Shown one piece after another: positions 34,001-35,827 of a stretch of DNA of 64,000 bases. Position numbers and translations under genes: made by a program. Where the stretch lies: assembly GCA_029168955.1 (NCBI GenBank), contig JAPDOI010000116.1:372001-436000 (forward strand). The letters are read 5' to 3'. This DNA comes from Aplectana chamaeleonis. Taxonomy: Eukaryota > Nematoda > Chromadorea > Rhabditida > Cosmocercidae. The notes beneath the pieces are model-generated. The model was not told the DNA's origin, made no database searches, and worked only from the letters and a program-made list of their open reading frames with translations. Positions within the stretch are counted from its first letter, which is position 1, and the number at the start of each line of letters is the position of its first letter.

Positions 34001-34775
34001 ATTGAGCCAGAAGAGATACTAACCATACTAAACGTTTTGACAGATCCGACCTACGCTTTTTTATACTTCCCTTGCTAGTAGATAGTCGATCATTCGAAAA
34101 ATGATAATAAATTGCCCAAGAACACAACGCATGGTAGCGGCAGCTGCCTCAAGAATGTAGGTGAAAAATTAAAGGAAAAACCTACTTTCATCTTGAATTT
34201 CAGCAGCTGGTCTTTCAATGATTCTCGCCTCGTGTGCTTCTTTTCCGGTTTCTCTTCCTTGGTCTGCTCCTTTGAGGTGGATGGTTCGAGAGGTGAATTG
34301 GGGCTCTAAATATTGCGCTTTGAAAAAGTAGCCAAAATTTGAACACTATTGGAATTTCTACATTAATAATTCAACTACACTCACTTTCGTAGGCGAGAAA
34401 ACCTCGTCGTCGGAAAATGGCCGCACTTCGCTCGCGGATCGTGGGAAGAAGCTCTAGAAGAGGTATAGGAGAAAAGTCCTGAACCTTGTGAGAAAAAGCC
34501 TGAGGCTGGTATGGAACCTTCGAGGAAGACGCTTTCGATTCTGGGGATTTGACGGATTCAGGCGATTTGAGCTCGACAGACGGCTCGAGATTTTCAGTCC
34601 ATGATGCAGACATTCGACGTCCTGAACACATGGAAATTTACCTGGGTAACTTATTATAAAGAAATTGTTTGAGTCAACGTCTTACTGGTTTGCAATGGAG
34701 GGAGTGGCCCCTTCGTGATGCCGGCTGTGGTGGTGGTAGTGGCGTCGCAGGATCGTCATCAGTGTGCAGCTCCAT
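3044..34775 (-). CDS. mks-6: CC2D2A / MKS-6 orthologue, 31 exons seen, 3' end outside window
   Basis: CC2D2A/MKS-6 is a coiled-coil and C2-domain scaffold of the MKS module at the ciliary transition zone, where it helps gate membrane proteins into cilia (known for the family). Exons 5' to 3': 34775-34686, 34453-34385, 34305-34186, 31209-31135, 30721-30642, 30523-30442, 29294-29235, 29173-29084, 29031-28910, 28843-28744, 28600-28451, 28388-28280, 28235-28091, 27783-27704, 24987-24866, 24531-24457, 24403-24312, 24242-24158, 24079-23949, 22544-22413, 22168-22003, 21938-21831, 21770-21639, 5982-5816, 5754-5544, 4025-3866, 3809-3716, 3652-3569, 3514-3387, 3320-3237, 3156-3044. They total 3,456 nt. 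Diagnostic peptides remembered from CC2D2A include VVEVAFQ followed by GRNPSW, and GDEEEHAVLLC. The last exon ends in phase 2, and no plausible final exon is seen at 1-3043. Junction 25/26 is out of phase; exon 1/2 has alternatives. Confidence 0.9.
4200..4620. repeat. degenerate CA/CG alternating purine-pyrimidine tract
   Basis: About 400 bp of imperfect repeats such as CACACACGCGCGTACG and ACACACACGCACCCG. The alternation of purine and pyrimidine is strong enough to be Z-DNA prone. Open frames through it (His/Thr/Arg-rich on plus, Val/Cys/Met-rich on minus) reflect the repeat, not genes. It lies in mks-6 intron 25. Confidence 0.85.
4621..5340. other. mks-6 intron 25, no gene recognised
   Basis: I see no repeat or exon that I can defend. 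A very small mks-6 exon may hide here or in the alternating tract, because the exon 25/26 junction is out of phase. Confidence 0.35.
5343..5480. mobile_element. short hairpin element, copy 1
   Basis: Inverted ends GGGATCATACTATCCGCGAC and the complement of GTCGCCTAAAGTATGATCCC enclose GACAGCGACAGTGCAT. The same inner sequence and end logic recur at 35552-35679. It sits 60 bp from mks-6 exon 25. Confidence 0.6.
5544..5982 (-). CDS. mks-6: mks-6 exons 24-25: second half of the C2 domain
   Basis: Exon 24 (5982-5816) starts IVNSLDKDDRLLN and includes RRLIGWVEIPFSAVYARGK and WLRLQRPLFFTGY. This is the strand cluster that follows 'V-Y-D' in CC2D2A C2 domains ('W-x-G-x-V-x-x-P-F-S'). Exon 25 (5754-5544) encodes ERPSYAKVLIAFDPPLVPP, the post-C2 strand and linker, followed by an unusual Cys-Ser run (SCSCSCSICP). 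The phase 0 junction from exon 23 across 15,656 bp is exact, so the long intron is supported by domain continuity. Exon 25 ends in phase 0 at gtatga, but exon 26 expects phase 2. A very small exon or another donor is probably missed. Confidence 0.9.
5983..7223. other. start of the giant mks-6 intron; unassigned open frames
   Basis: Minus-strand 6534-6103 is open for 143 codons (GRLLYYVPKQTPSVPKKL and on), and 6184-5963 is open in another frame (KHPEVAKLLGVHTAQVK). I do not recognise a family. They could be decayed transposase, or chance. The remainder is AT-rich without structure that I can name. Confidence 0.3.
7224..7809. mobile_element. AAAGGCAGTG-type element, copy 1
   Basis: Terminal inverted repeats TTAAAGGCAGTGGTCGCGAT (left) and the complement of CATCGTGACCACTGCCTTCA (right). 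Length is 586 bp with no transposase. The same ends recur at 10317, 19022, 31401 and 62744. Confidence 0.75.
7810..8825. other. giant intron, no gene recognised
   Basis: I see no exon chain or clear repeat. GATTGAATCGATTTGATC near 8348 is only a short local repeat. Confidence 0.35.
8826..9017 (+). promoter_or_regulatory. duplicated promoter of His-rich gene 1
   Basis: Blocks shared with 13682-13877 in the same order: TGACTAATG, ATCTTAAGGT, CAAAGACA, TACTCAT, TTTGATTAGG, CCGGGTTGCCCGCCCAC, CCCGATAAATAGGC and ACGCCGTC...CCTATCAGC. CGATAAATA is the best TATA-like box and also contains a GATAA core. The match extends well beyond the coding region, so the whole unit was duplicated and the blocks are candidate regulatory elements. 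Confidence 0.65.
9018..9402 (+). CDS. His-rich small protein 1 (three exons)
   Basis: Exons 9018-9041, 9114-9221 and 9292-9402 with gt-ag introns of 72 and 70 nt give an 80-residue protein. Exon 1 is MSYPYHGQ. Exon 2 is Gly/Tyr/Pro/Gln-rich (GYSPYGQQPYPPHQAPGY, then VQPPIHHAPAP). Exon 3 starts VIVRED and continues with His runs broken by D, EP and GLF. About 25 residues are His, and there is no signal peptide or membrane segment. Exon boundaries, phase and motifs match the paralogue at 13878. I infer metal binding by the tail; the N-terminal repeat type is common in cytosolic low-complexity proteins. The gene is nested antisense inside mks-6 intron 23. I know of no named family member that I can assign with confidence. 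Confidence 0.85.
9427..9432 (+). terminator. polyadenylation signal, His-rich gene 1
   Basis: AATAAA 25 nt after the stop codon. Confidence 0.75.
9528..9986. mobile_element. AAAGGCACAG-type element, copy 1
   Basis: Starts CAAAGGCACAGAGCACCC and ends with the complement of AAAGGCGCAGTACACAC. It contains GGTGGACGAGTTGTCTCAGG, shared with copies at 18563, 35084 and 62267. Confidence 0.75.
10317..10844. mobile_element. AAAGGCAGTG-type element, copy 2
   Basis: Left end TTTAAAGGCAGTGTTTACAA, right end complement of AAAGCAGTGTTCCCAATG. The interior (AAGAAGAGGTTAATAGAGAA) is shared with copy 4 at 31401-31920. Confidence 0.75.
11098..11336. mobile_element. CTCAGGCGATT palindromic element, copy 1
   Basis: 239-bp palindrome flanked by TA on both sides. 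Ends are CTCAGGCGATTCACGGCCCC and its complement; the core carries CAGCAACAG/CTGTTGCTG repeats. No gene. Open frames of up to 134 codons across it are repeat artefacts. Confidence 0.85.
11721..13586. mobile_element. ACAAGGGAA long foldback element, copy 1
   Basis: Inverted ends: ACAAGGGAGCTGCTTAGAGT at the left and the complement of CTAAACACTTCCCTTGT at the right. The match runs for more than 110 bp through CGACTAGTATCGTTAGTAT and CAGTATCCCGCCCCGAGCT. Interior motifs such as CGGTAGATTACGG and CACGAATCTGG recur in all copies. A different element (12166-12944) is inserted in the middle. Confidence 0.85.
12166..12944. mobile_element. 779-bp element with 9-bp target duplication
   Basis: TATACCCAC occurs at 12157-12165 and again at 12945-12953, while uninterrupted copies of the host repeat have it once (for example 20305-20313). 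Ends ATACTTGTTATCCGGA and the complement of TCCGGATACTAAGTAT form the terminal inverted repeat. The interior is rich in GGATAAT / TCGGATA repeats. The 9-bp duplication would suit a Mutator-like mobiliser (inference). Confidence 0.75.
13682..13877 (+). promoter_or_regulatory. duplicated promoter of His-rich gene 2
   Basis: Carries the same ordered blocks as 8826-9017, including TTTGATTAGG, CCGGGTTGCCCGCCCAC, CCCGATAAATAGGC and GACGCCGTCCTATCAGC just before the ATG. Spacing between blocks differs by only a few bases. Confidence 0.65.
13878..14270 (+). CDS. His-rich small protein 2 (three exons)
   Basis: Exons 13878-13901, 13976-14080 and 14148-14270 with introns of 74 and 67 nt give an 83-residue protein. 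Exon 1 is MYNPYGGQ. Exon 2 reads GYPPPPGYSPYGQQPYPHQ, then VQPPIHHAPPP. Exon 3 starts VIVHED and has His runs of 4, 6, 2, 3, 2 and 7, ending DC. It has the same exon phases as gene 1, with a longer His tail and a terminal Cys that gene 1 lacks. Nonsynonymous change is concentrated in the tail, while the GYSPYGQQPYP and VQPPIHHAP blocks are kept. I infer divalent-metal binding. Nested antisense in mks-6 intron 23. Confidence 0.85.
14374..14379 (+). terminator. polyadenylation signal, His-rich gene 2
   Basis: AATAAA 104 nt after the stop codon. Confidence 0.6.
14752..15575. mobile_element. 824-bp foldback element
   Basis: The left arm runs from about 14752 to 15060 and the right arm from about 15280 to 15575. 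Matching segments include GTAATTGTAC, CGTCGCGCGCGGCAAA, CACAATG...ATTATTATGTAGGAATTCGAG and GCCAAACTTGGC. A run of about 12 C residues borders it on the left. Confidence 0.8.
15576..15930. repeat. TTCGAA / CGAACGAA-rich simple repeat
   Basis: Dense, irregular TTCGAA, CGAACGAACG and AAAATTTCG motifs. Overlapping Phe/Arg/Lys-rich open frames in several frames are produced by the repeat. Confidence 0.7.
16141..16690. repeat. truncated half of the ACAAGGGAA element
   Basis: Carries the interior motifs (AGATTTGACCTAAA, CGGTAGATTACG, AATGCGAAATTAAACT) in one orientation only. No matching second arm or ACAAGGG ends. Confidence 0.6.
16801..17623. mobile_element. 823-bp near-perfect palindrome
   Basis: The left arm 16801-17178 reads GGCCCCCGTCATAGTCGGTG onward, and the right arm 17246-17623 is its complement with few mismatches. 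The loop is about 70 bp. Within the arms ACTGAGTCCCAC / CGGTCGATA motifs recur many times. Flanks are TAA and TAA. No gene; the Arg/Ser-rich open frames are repeat-derived. Confidence 0.85.
17735..17895 (+). mobile_element. tRNA-derived SINE-like element, copy with head
   Basis: GCAGGTTCGAGTCCTGC forms a perfect T-arm with a pol III B-box. GGTGTGATGGTAAAACTC about 45 nt upstream could be an A-box. The tail (GTCAGCTACCTT ... CCATAAAAAGGCATTAAA) is shared with copies at 45545, 48960, 50100 and 58480. No acceptor-stem pairing, so it is not a working tRNA gene. Confidence 0.6.
18057..18292. mobile_element. GTCCGAA hairpin element, copy 1
   Basis: Inverted ends around GTCCGAACGAGACTGTCCGC and the complement of GCGGACATTCCCATTCGGAC, with GTGCCAAGCGG / CCGCTTGGGCGG inside. 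Related hairpins at 27297-27517 and 51617-51923. Confidence 0.65.
18563..19025. mobile_element. AAAGGCACAG-type element, copy 2
   Basis: Left end TTAAAGGCACAGGACACCC, right end GTACTGTGCTTTTAA. Its interior parallels 9528-9986. The right end overlaps the next element. Confidence 0.75.
19022..19481. mobile_element. AAAGGCAGGG-type element, copy 3
   Basis: Left TTTAAGGCAGGGTTCGCGAT, right complement of GAACCCTGCCTTTAAAG. It abuts copy 2 of the AAAGGCACAG family, sharing the TTTAA junction. Confidence 0.75.
19871..21194. mobile_element. ACAAGGGAA long foldback element, copy 2
   Basis: Ends ACAAGGGAACCACAATAAGT and its complement; arms of more than 130 bp include TTTCTAGAACCATTTTCGG and CCCACTCTGAAAAA. 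It is 1,324 bp long and carries a 240-bp palindromic element at 20657-20896. Without that it is about 1,084 bp, the length of the copy at 37490. Confidence 0.85.
20657..20896. mobile_element. CTCAGGCGATT palindromic element, copy 2
   Basis: 240 bp, ends CTCAGGCGATTCTCGGCCCC and complement, inserted inside the larger foldback; the sister copy near 38272 is uninterrupted. Confidence 0.85.
21195..21638. other. mks-6 intron edge, no gene recognised
   Basis: Minus-strand intron just after exon 23. No repeat that I can name. Confidence 0.4.
21639..22544 (-). CDS. mks-6: mks-6 exons 20-23: linker and first half of the C2 domain
   Basis: Exon 20 encodes RIPIDGSDVEVATTAMGED and VGITHAVKLR. Exon 21 includes SYSEIVREEPLPTLFG and GPPDLSRKLKPMRRAP. 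Exon 22 starts NFSPSSLNLVVNLQAAMNLP, a typical first C2 strand, and ends HSVVEVAFQ. Exon 23 continues NTTCYTPSVSGRNPSWQ and ends IKLNVYDQ. The pattern strand, 'V-E-V-x-F-Q', 'NPSW', 'N-V-Y-D' is the CC2D2A C2 signature. All splice junctions are in phase with clean donors and acceptors. The next exon is 15.7 kb away, inside the same C2 domain. Confidence 0.92.
22201..22370. mobile_element. CTCAGGCGATT palindromic element, degenerate copy
   Basis: GCAGATTGGGAGAACGAGC, ACTGTCAGGCAGCTCGG and a terminal CTGAG before TA match the family. The left half is shortened. It lies in intron 20 of mks-6, between exons 21 and 20. Confidence 0.65.
22690..23880. repeat. 1.2-kb polypurine satellite
   Basis: The plus strand is almost entirely purines built on variants of GGGACGGGAA (about 10-bp period, with 11- and 21-bp steps), with AGGAAGGGAC and GGAAAGGGAC. 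It fills mks-6 intron 19. It opens long artefactual frames: Pro/Ser/Phe repeats on minus (252 codons), Gly/Arg/Lys on plus. Such a tract can form triplex DNA and may stall polymerase. Confidence 0.9.
23949..27783 (-). CDS. mks-6: mks-6 exons 14-19: first C2-like segment
   Basis: Exon 14 (27783-27704) reads LGKLTMDNPVTPMGALPQAE; the alternative frame would create a TGA across the next junction, which fixes the phase. Exon 15 encodes SLQVVLHFNDIFLCKTK and SFEETYNLE. Exon 16 encodes IVSEPKTITATILEKFGTAK. Exon 17 includes VNIPLPLDDDQGDAANVQR. Together these resemble the central CC2D2A C2-like module that ends in 'EVFLPIP'-type strands. Exons 18-19 include GFVLALASWSTEARAKRR, IIPPGVRLISDEEFDSNPRW and ALEKRARKRN. 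All six junctions are in phase. A palindromic element (24592-24831) sits in intron 15 and another (27834-28045) just upstream of exon 14. Confidence 0.88.
24592..24831. mobile_element. CTCAGGCGATT palindromic element, copy 3
   Basis: 240 bp, ends CTCAGGCGATTTCCGGCCCC and complement; core CTGTTGCTGTTCGGGC. It lies between mks-6 exons 15 and 16. Confidence 0.85.
25000..25815. other. mks-6 intron 14, AT-rich
   Basis: TTCGAAATCGAAAAATG-like low-complexity stretches at 25350-25500. A 149-codon minus frame and a 151-codon plus frame overlap here; neither looks like a known protein. Confidence 0.35.
25821..26019. mobile_element. hairpin element abutting the 237-bp hairpin
   Basis: GTAGCTGTGTTCCGCCAGAC at the left is mirrored by GTCTGGCGGAACACAACTAC at the right. 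The right end touches the next element. Confidence 0.65.
26020..26256. mobile_element. 237-bp CAGTTGACCGC hairpin, copy 1
   Basis: TA-flanked near-perfect palindrome: ends CAGTTGACCGCAATGTTAAT, then GGTGCGGTTGCGGACTCGCA and GATTTCGTCATCGATCGGCG, all mirrored. Copies at 31930 and 41527 have the same length. Confidence 0.9.
26600..26900. mobile_element. AAAGGCAGTG-type element, truncated
   Basis: Matches only the right two thirds of copies at 10317 and 31401 (CATGAGATTTTCA, CCAAAGCTT, TTTCATTGTGAAC). Confidence 0.5.
27297..27517. mobile_element. GTCCGAA hairpin element, copy 2
   Basis: CCTACGCGGTCGGCGTGCGT mirrored by ACGCACGCCTACCGCGTGGG; outer TTCTGTCC / GGACAGAC. Confidence 0.65.
27834..28045. 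mobile_element. CTCAGGCGATT palindromic element, copy 4
   Basis: TA then CTCAGGCGATTCTCGACCTG; core GGCCACTGCTGTTGCTGTCC. Its right end is degraded (TCTCTGAG). It lies 50 bp from mks-6 exon 13. Confidence 0.7.
28091..31209 (-). CDS. mks-6: mks-6 exons 4-13: N-terminal half with coiled coil
   Basis: Ten exons joined by reading phase. Exon 4 encodes AGKVLEDVHDRLVEDHSSVA. Exon 5 includes LASVLDIDESSSFDG. Exon 7 encodes EGPTEGELRSVDEEIEHSLK. Exon 8 includes FLQEQASMNPADEVQYAFF. Exon 11 includes EPWQAFVDEIRDSEY and FLGQVFFENHPLASAE. Exons 12-13 (DKLHSRICSLYDEQCRRINE, then ALREHADQLYRDVQQA) are Ala/Glu/Gln/Leu-rich with heptad-like spacing, which I read as coiled coil. Intron 12 is only 44 nt (28236-28279), whereas intron 6 contains a 1-kb GC-rich repeat array. 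The exon order relies on phase and acceptor quality, since this half is less conserved than the C2 region. Confidence 0.8.
29340..30360. repeat. GC-rich degenerate repeat array in mks-6 intron 6
   Basis: Repeated pieces such as TGCGGTAGGTAGTCAAA, TTGTGGTAGGTAGTCTGAAG (twice), GCGGCGCCAACCTCTTG and CTGCGCG recur at 250-500 bp spacing, in an island much richer in GCG than its surroundings. No exon is seen within it. Confidence 0.6.
30722..31134. other. mks-6 intron 4, GC-rich hairpin debris
   Basis: GAGCGTGTTAGGGG near 30776 is mirrored by CCCCTAACGCACACC near 31036, with GCGCGGC-rich sequence between them: probably another degraded hairpin element. Confidence 0.4.
31401..31920. mobile_element. 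AAAGGCAGTG-type element, copy 4
   Basis: Left TGAAGACAGTGTTCAAGAT, right complement of TTTAAGGCAGTGTTCACCAT. Interior hairpin GATGCGTTGTCCGCAGG / TTGCGGACAACGCAT at about 31579-31613. Confidence 0.75.
31930..32166. mobile_element. 237-bp CAGTTGACCGC hairpin, copy 2
   Basis: TA-flanked, same arms and same loop direction as copy 1. It lies 9 bp after the previous element, in mks-6 intron 3. Confidence 0.9.
32167..32708. other. mks-6 intron 3, no gene recognised
   Basis: AT-rich with TTATTCGATCGAAAATAA and similar TTCGA motifs; no exon. Confidence 0.4.
32709..34074. mobile_element. ACAAGGGAA long foldback element, copy 3
   Basis: Ends ACAAGGGAAGTATACAAAGC and complement of GCTTTTTTATACTTCCCTTG; arms continue through CCAAAACGACTAGTGTCG and the CCCGCCCCGAGC block. 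A hairpin (32767-33042) is nested in the left arm. Confidence 0.85.
32767..33042. mobile_element. nested hairpin with TACTCTG ends
   Basis: TACTCTGTTTATCTTGAATT at the left is mirrored at the right; inside, CAATAGTCCTCTTATTGGCC pairs with GGCCAATCAGAGGACTATTG. TA is duplicated at 32765 and 33043; the uninterrupted host sequence is seen at 11779-11786. Confidence 0.85.
34186..34775 (-). CDS. mks-6: mks-6 exons 1-3: start codon and low-complexity N-terminus
   Basis: Exon 1 begins at the ATG at 34775-34773 and encodes MELHTDDDPATPLPPPQP and 12 more residues, ending in phase 0 at gtaag. Exon 2 (34453-34385) follows a strong cctcttctag acceptor and encodes SASEVRPFSDDEVFSPTK. Exon 3 (34305-34186) is Ser/Pro/Lys/Glu-rich and ends at a gtaggt donor. 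All three are phase 0. This acidic, disordered N-terminus precedes the coiled-coil region. Between exons 1 and 2 lies another open segment, 34621-34485 (SASWTENLEPSVELKSPES and on). It only fits if exon 1 is extended to a weak donor at 34679/34678 and a 31-nt intron follows, so it may be an alternative exon. Confidence 0.7.
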
Positions 34776-34812
34776 TTAGCAGTTTTTATCAGTCAATCGA
34801 TGTGCATCTTTG

Positions 34813-34830
34813 TTTCTGGAAATAGAAACT
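34813..34830 (-). promoter_or_regulatory. candidate trans-splice acceptor for mks-6
   Basis: On the minus strand, tttctatttccag precedes the mRNA-like leader, with the AG at 34817-34816 and the ATG at 34775, so the leader would be 40 nt. There is no matching donor upstream in view, which is what a spliced-leader acceptor in a nematode looks like. A five-codon upstream ORF (ATG CAC ATC GAT TGA) lies within this leader. Confidence 0.5.
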
Positions 34831-34901
34831 ATAATATAAACTGAAAGACAGTGTTTACTTTGAAAATGGTTCTCGATCATTTAACGGAAATCAAAAGGTC
34901 T

Positions 34902-34915
34902 GTGCCAATTGCAAC
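34902..34915 (-). promoter_or_regulatory. weak X-box-like site upstream of mks-6
   Basis: GTTGCAATTGGCAC on the minus strand lies 127-140 bp before the mks-6 ATG, the usual spacing for RFX/DAF-19 X-boxes of worm ciliary genes. One half-site (GTTGC) and the central AT fit GTHNYYATRRNAAC, but several positions do not. Confidence 0.3.
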
Positions 34916-35083
34916 ATTATCCTCAGAAAAGTGGCTTAAGACGAGCCAGAAATGGCCTAAAAGTCAAATGTTGCACCCCGCCCCGCCCACTTATTCATCG
35001 GACAGTGAAGAAGTGGGCGGTACGAGCAGAATCCACATTCTAATAAGGACACTGGCAAGTAATGTCGTTTCTGCTACGACGTG

Positions 35084-35553
35084 TTAAAGACACAGTCCAA
35101 TCTCAGAATCGATTTTTCGTTTTTCTGCGCATCTTGGAGAGAATTTCACGCTGATCACAATGGTGTCTCCAGAATCGCTCAGAGCTCACTACGAACGGAG
35201 TTACGGCTCCTCAAACATTTCATATCTTGAGCGGGTAGAAGTTCGCGGACGAGTTGTCTCGAGCCTGTATTTCTCGTTATTCGCAGCCATCGTTCTGCAG
35301 CAGGCCACAATATAAAGCCAGACCGAAAACAAATCGAAGAACATAGGTTTTGAATAAAATCTATCGCGCGTCTCTTCCCTATTGAGGTCGGAAACCTGGC
35401 AGGAGGCGTTACCCATTTTTTCTTCAAAGGGGCGTGGCCGTCTTTTTCTCGGTTATTTGAGCGAATTGGGAGTTGGCGCTCGGCAGGGTTGCGATAGGCG
35501 GCGGCCGGACCATAAGATCAAAAATTACCTCTGAGGTTGGACTGTGCCTTTAA
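35084..35553. mobile_element. AAAGGCACAG-type element, copy 3
   Basis: Left TTAAAGACACAGTCCAATCT, right CAGAGG...GGACTGTGCCTTTAA inverted. Interior nearly matches copy 4 at 62267 (TTGGAGA, GCTGATCACAATGGTGTCTC). Confidence 0.8.
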
Positions 35554-35679
35554 GGCCTAGTTCATACTAGCCGCGACGCGCGACAGCGACAGTGCATTCG
35601 AACCATATCGATTTTCTGCCGATTTCTATCCCAGACACGATGTCGCGTCGCCCGTCGCAGGAAGTATGCCTTGGGCCTA
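35552..35679. mobile_element. short hairpin element, copy 2
   Basis: AAGGCCTAGTTCATACTAGC at the left is mirrored by GAAGTATGCCTTGGGCC at the right; inner GCGACAGCGACAGTGCAT matches 5343-5480. It shares its left TTTAA with the preceding element. Confidence 0.65.
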
Positions 35680-35827
35680 AGAGGGGAAGTGGAAGCGAAT
35701 CCGTGTCAGGCGATTGGCCAGCGATTGTCTACCGGAAAGGCGCCATTTCGCAACACAACAATGCAAGACCGCACTAGGCGAACCCTAGAAAAACTATTGA
35801 ATCAGGGTGAAAGTTGCTGTTTCATCC

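Larger units (their letters stand above)
34776..35083 (-). other. mks-6 upstream region
   Basis: Holds the candidate splice-leader acceptor and a weak X-box-like site. CACCCCGCCCCGCCCAC at 34976-34992 is GC-box-like. No other gene seen. Confidence 0.4.

Noticed and set aside
34811..34831. GTTTCT..AGAAAC palindrome as an X-box
   Set aside because: The spacer is six bases instead of two, and it overlaps the splice acceptor.
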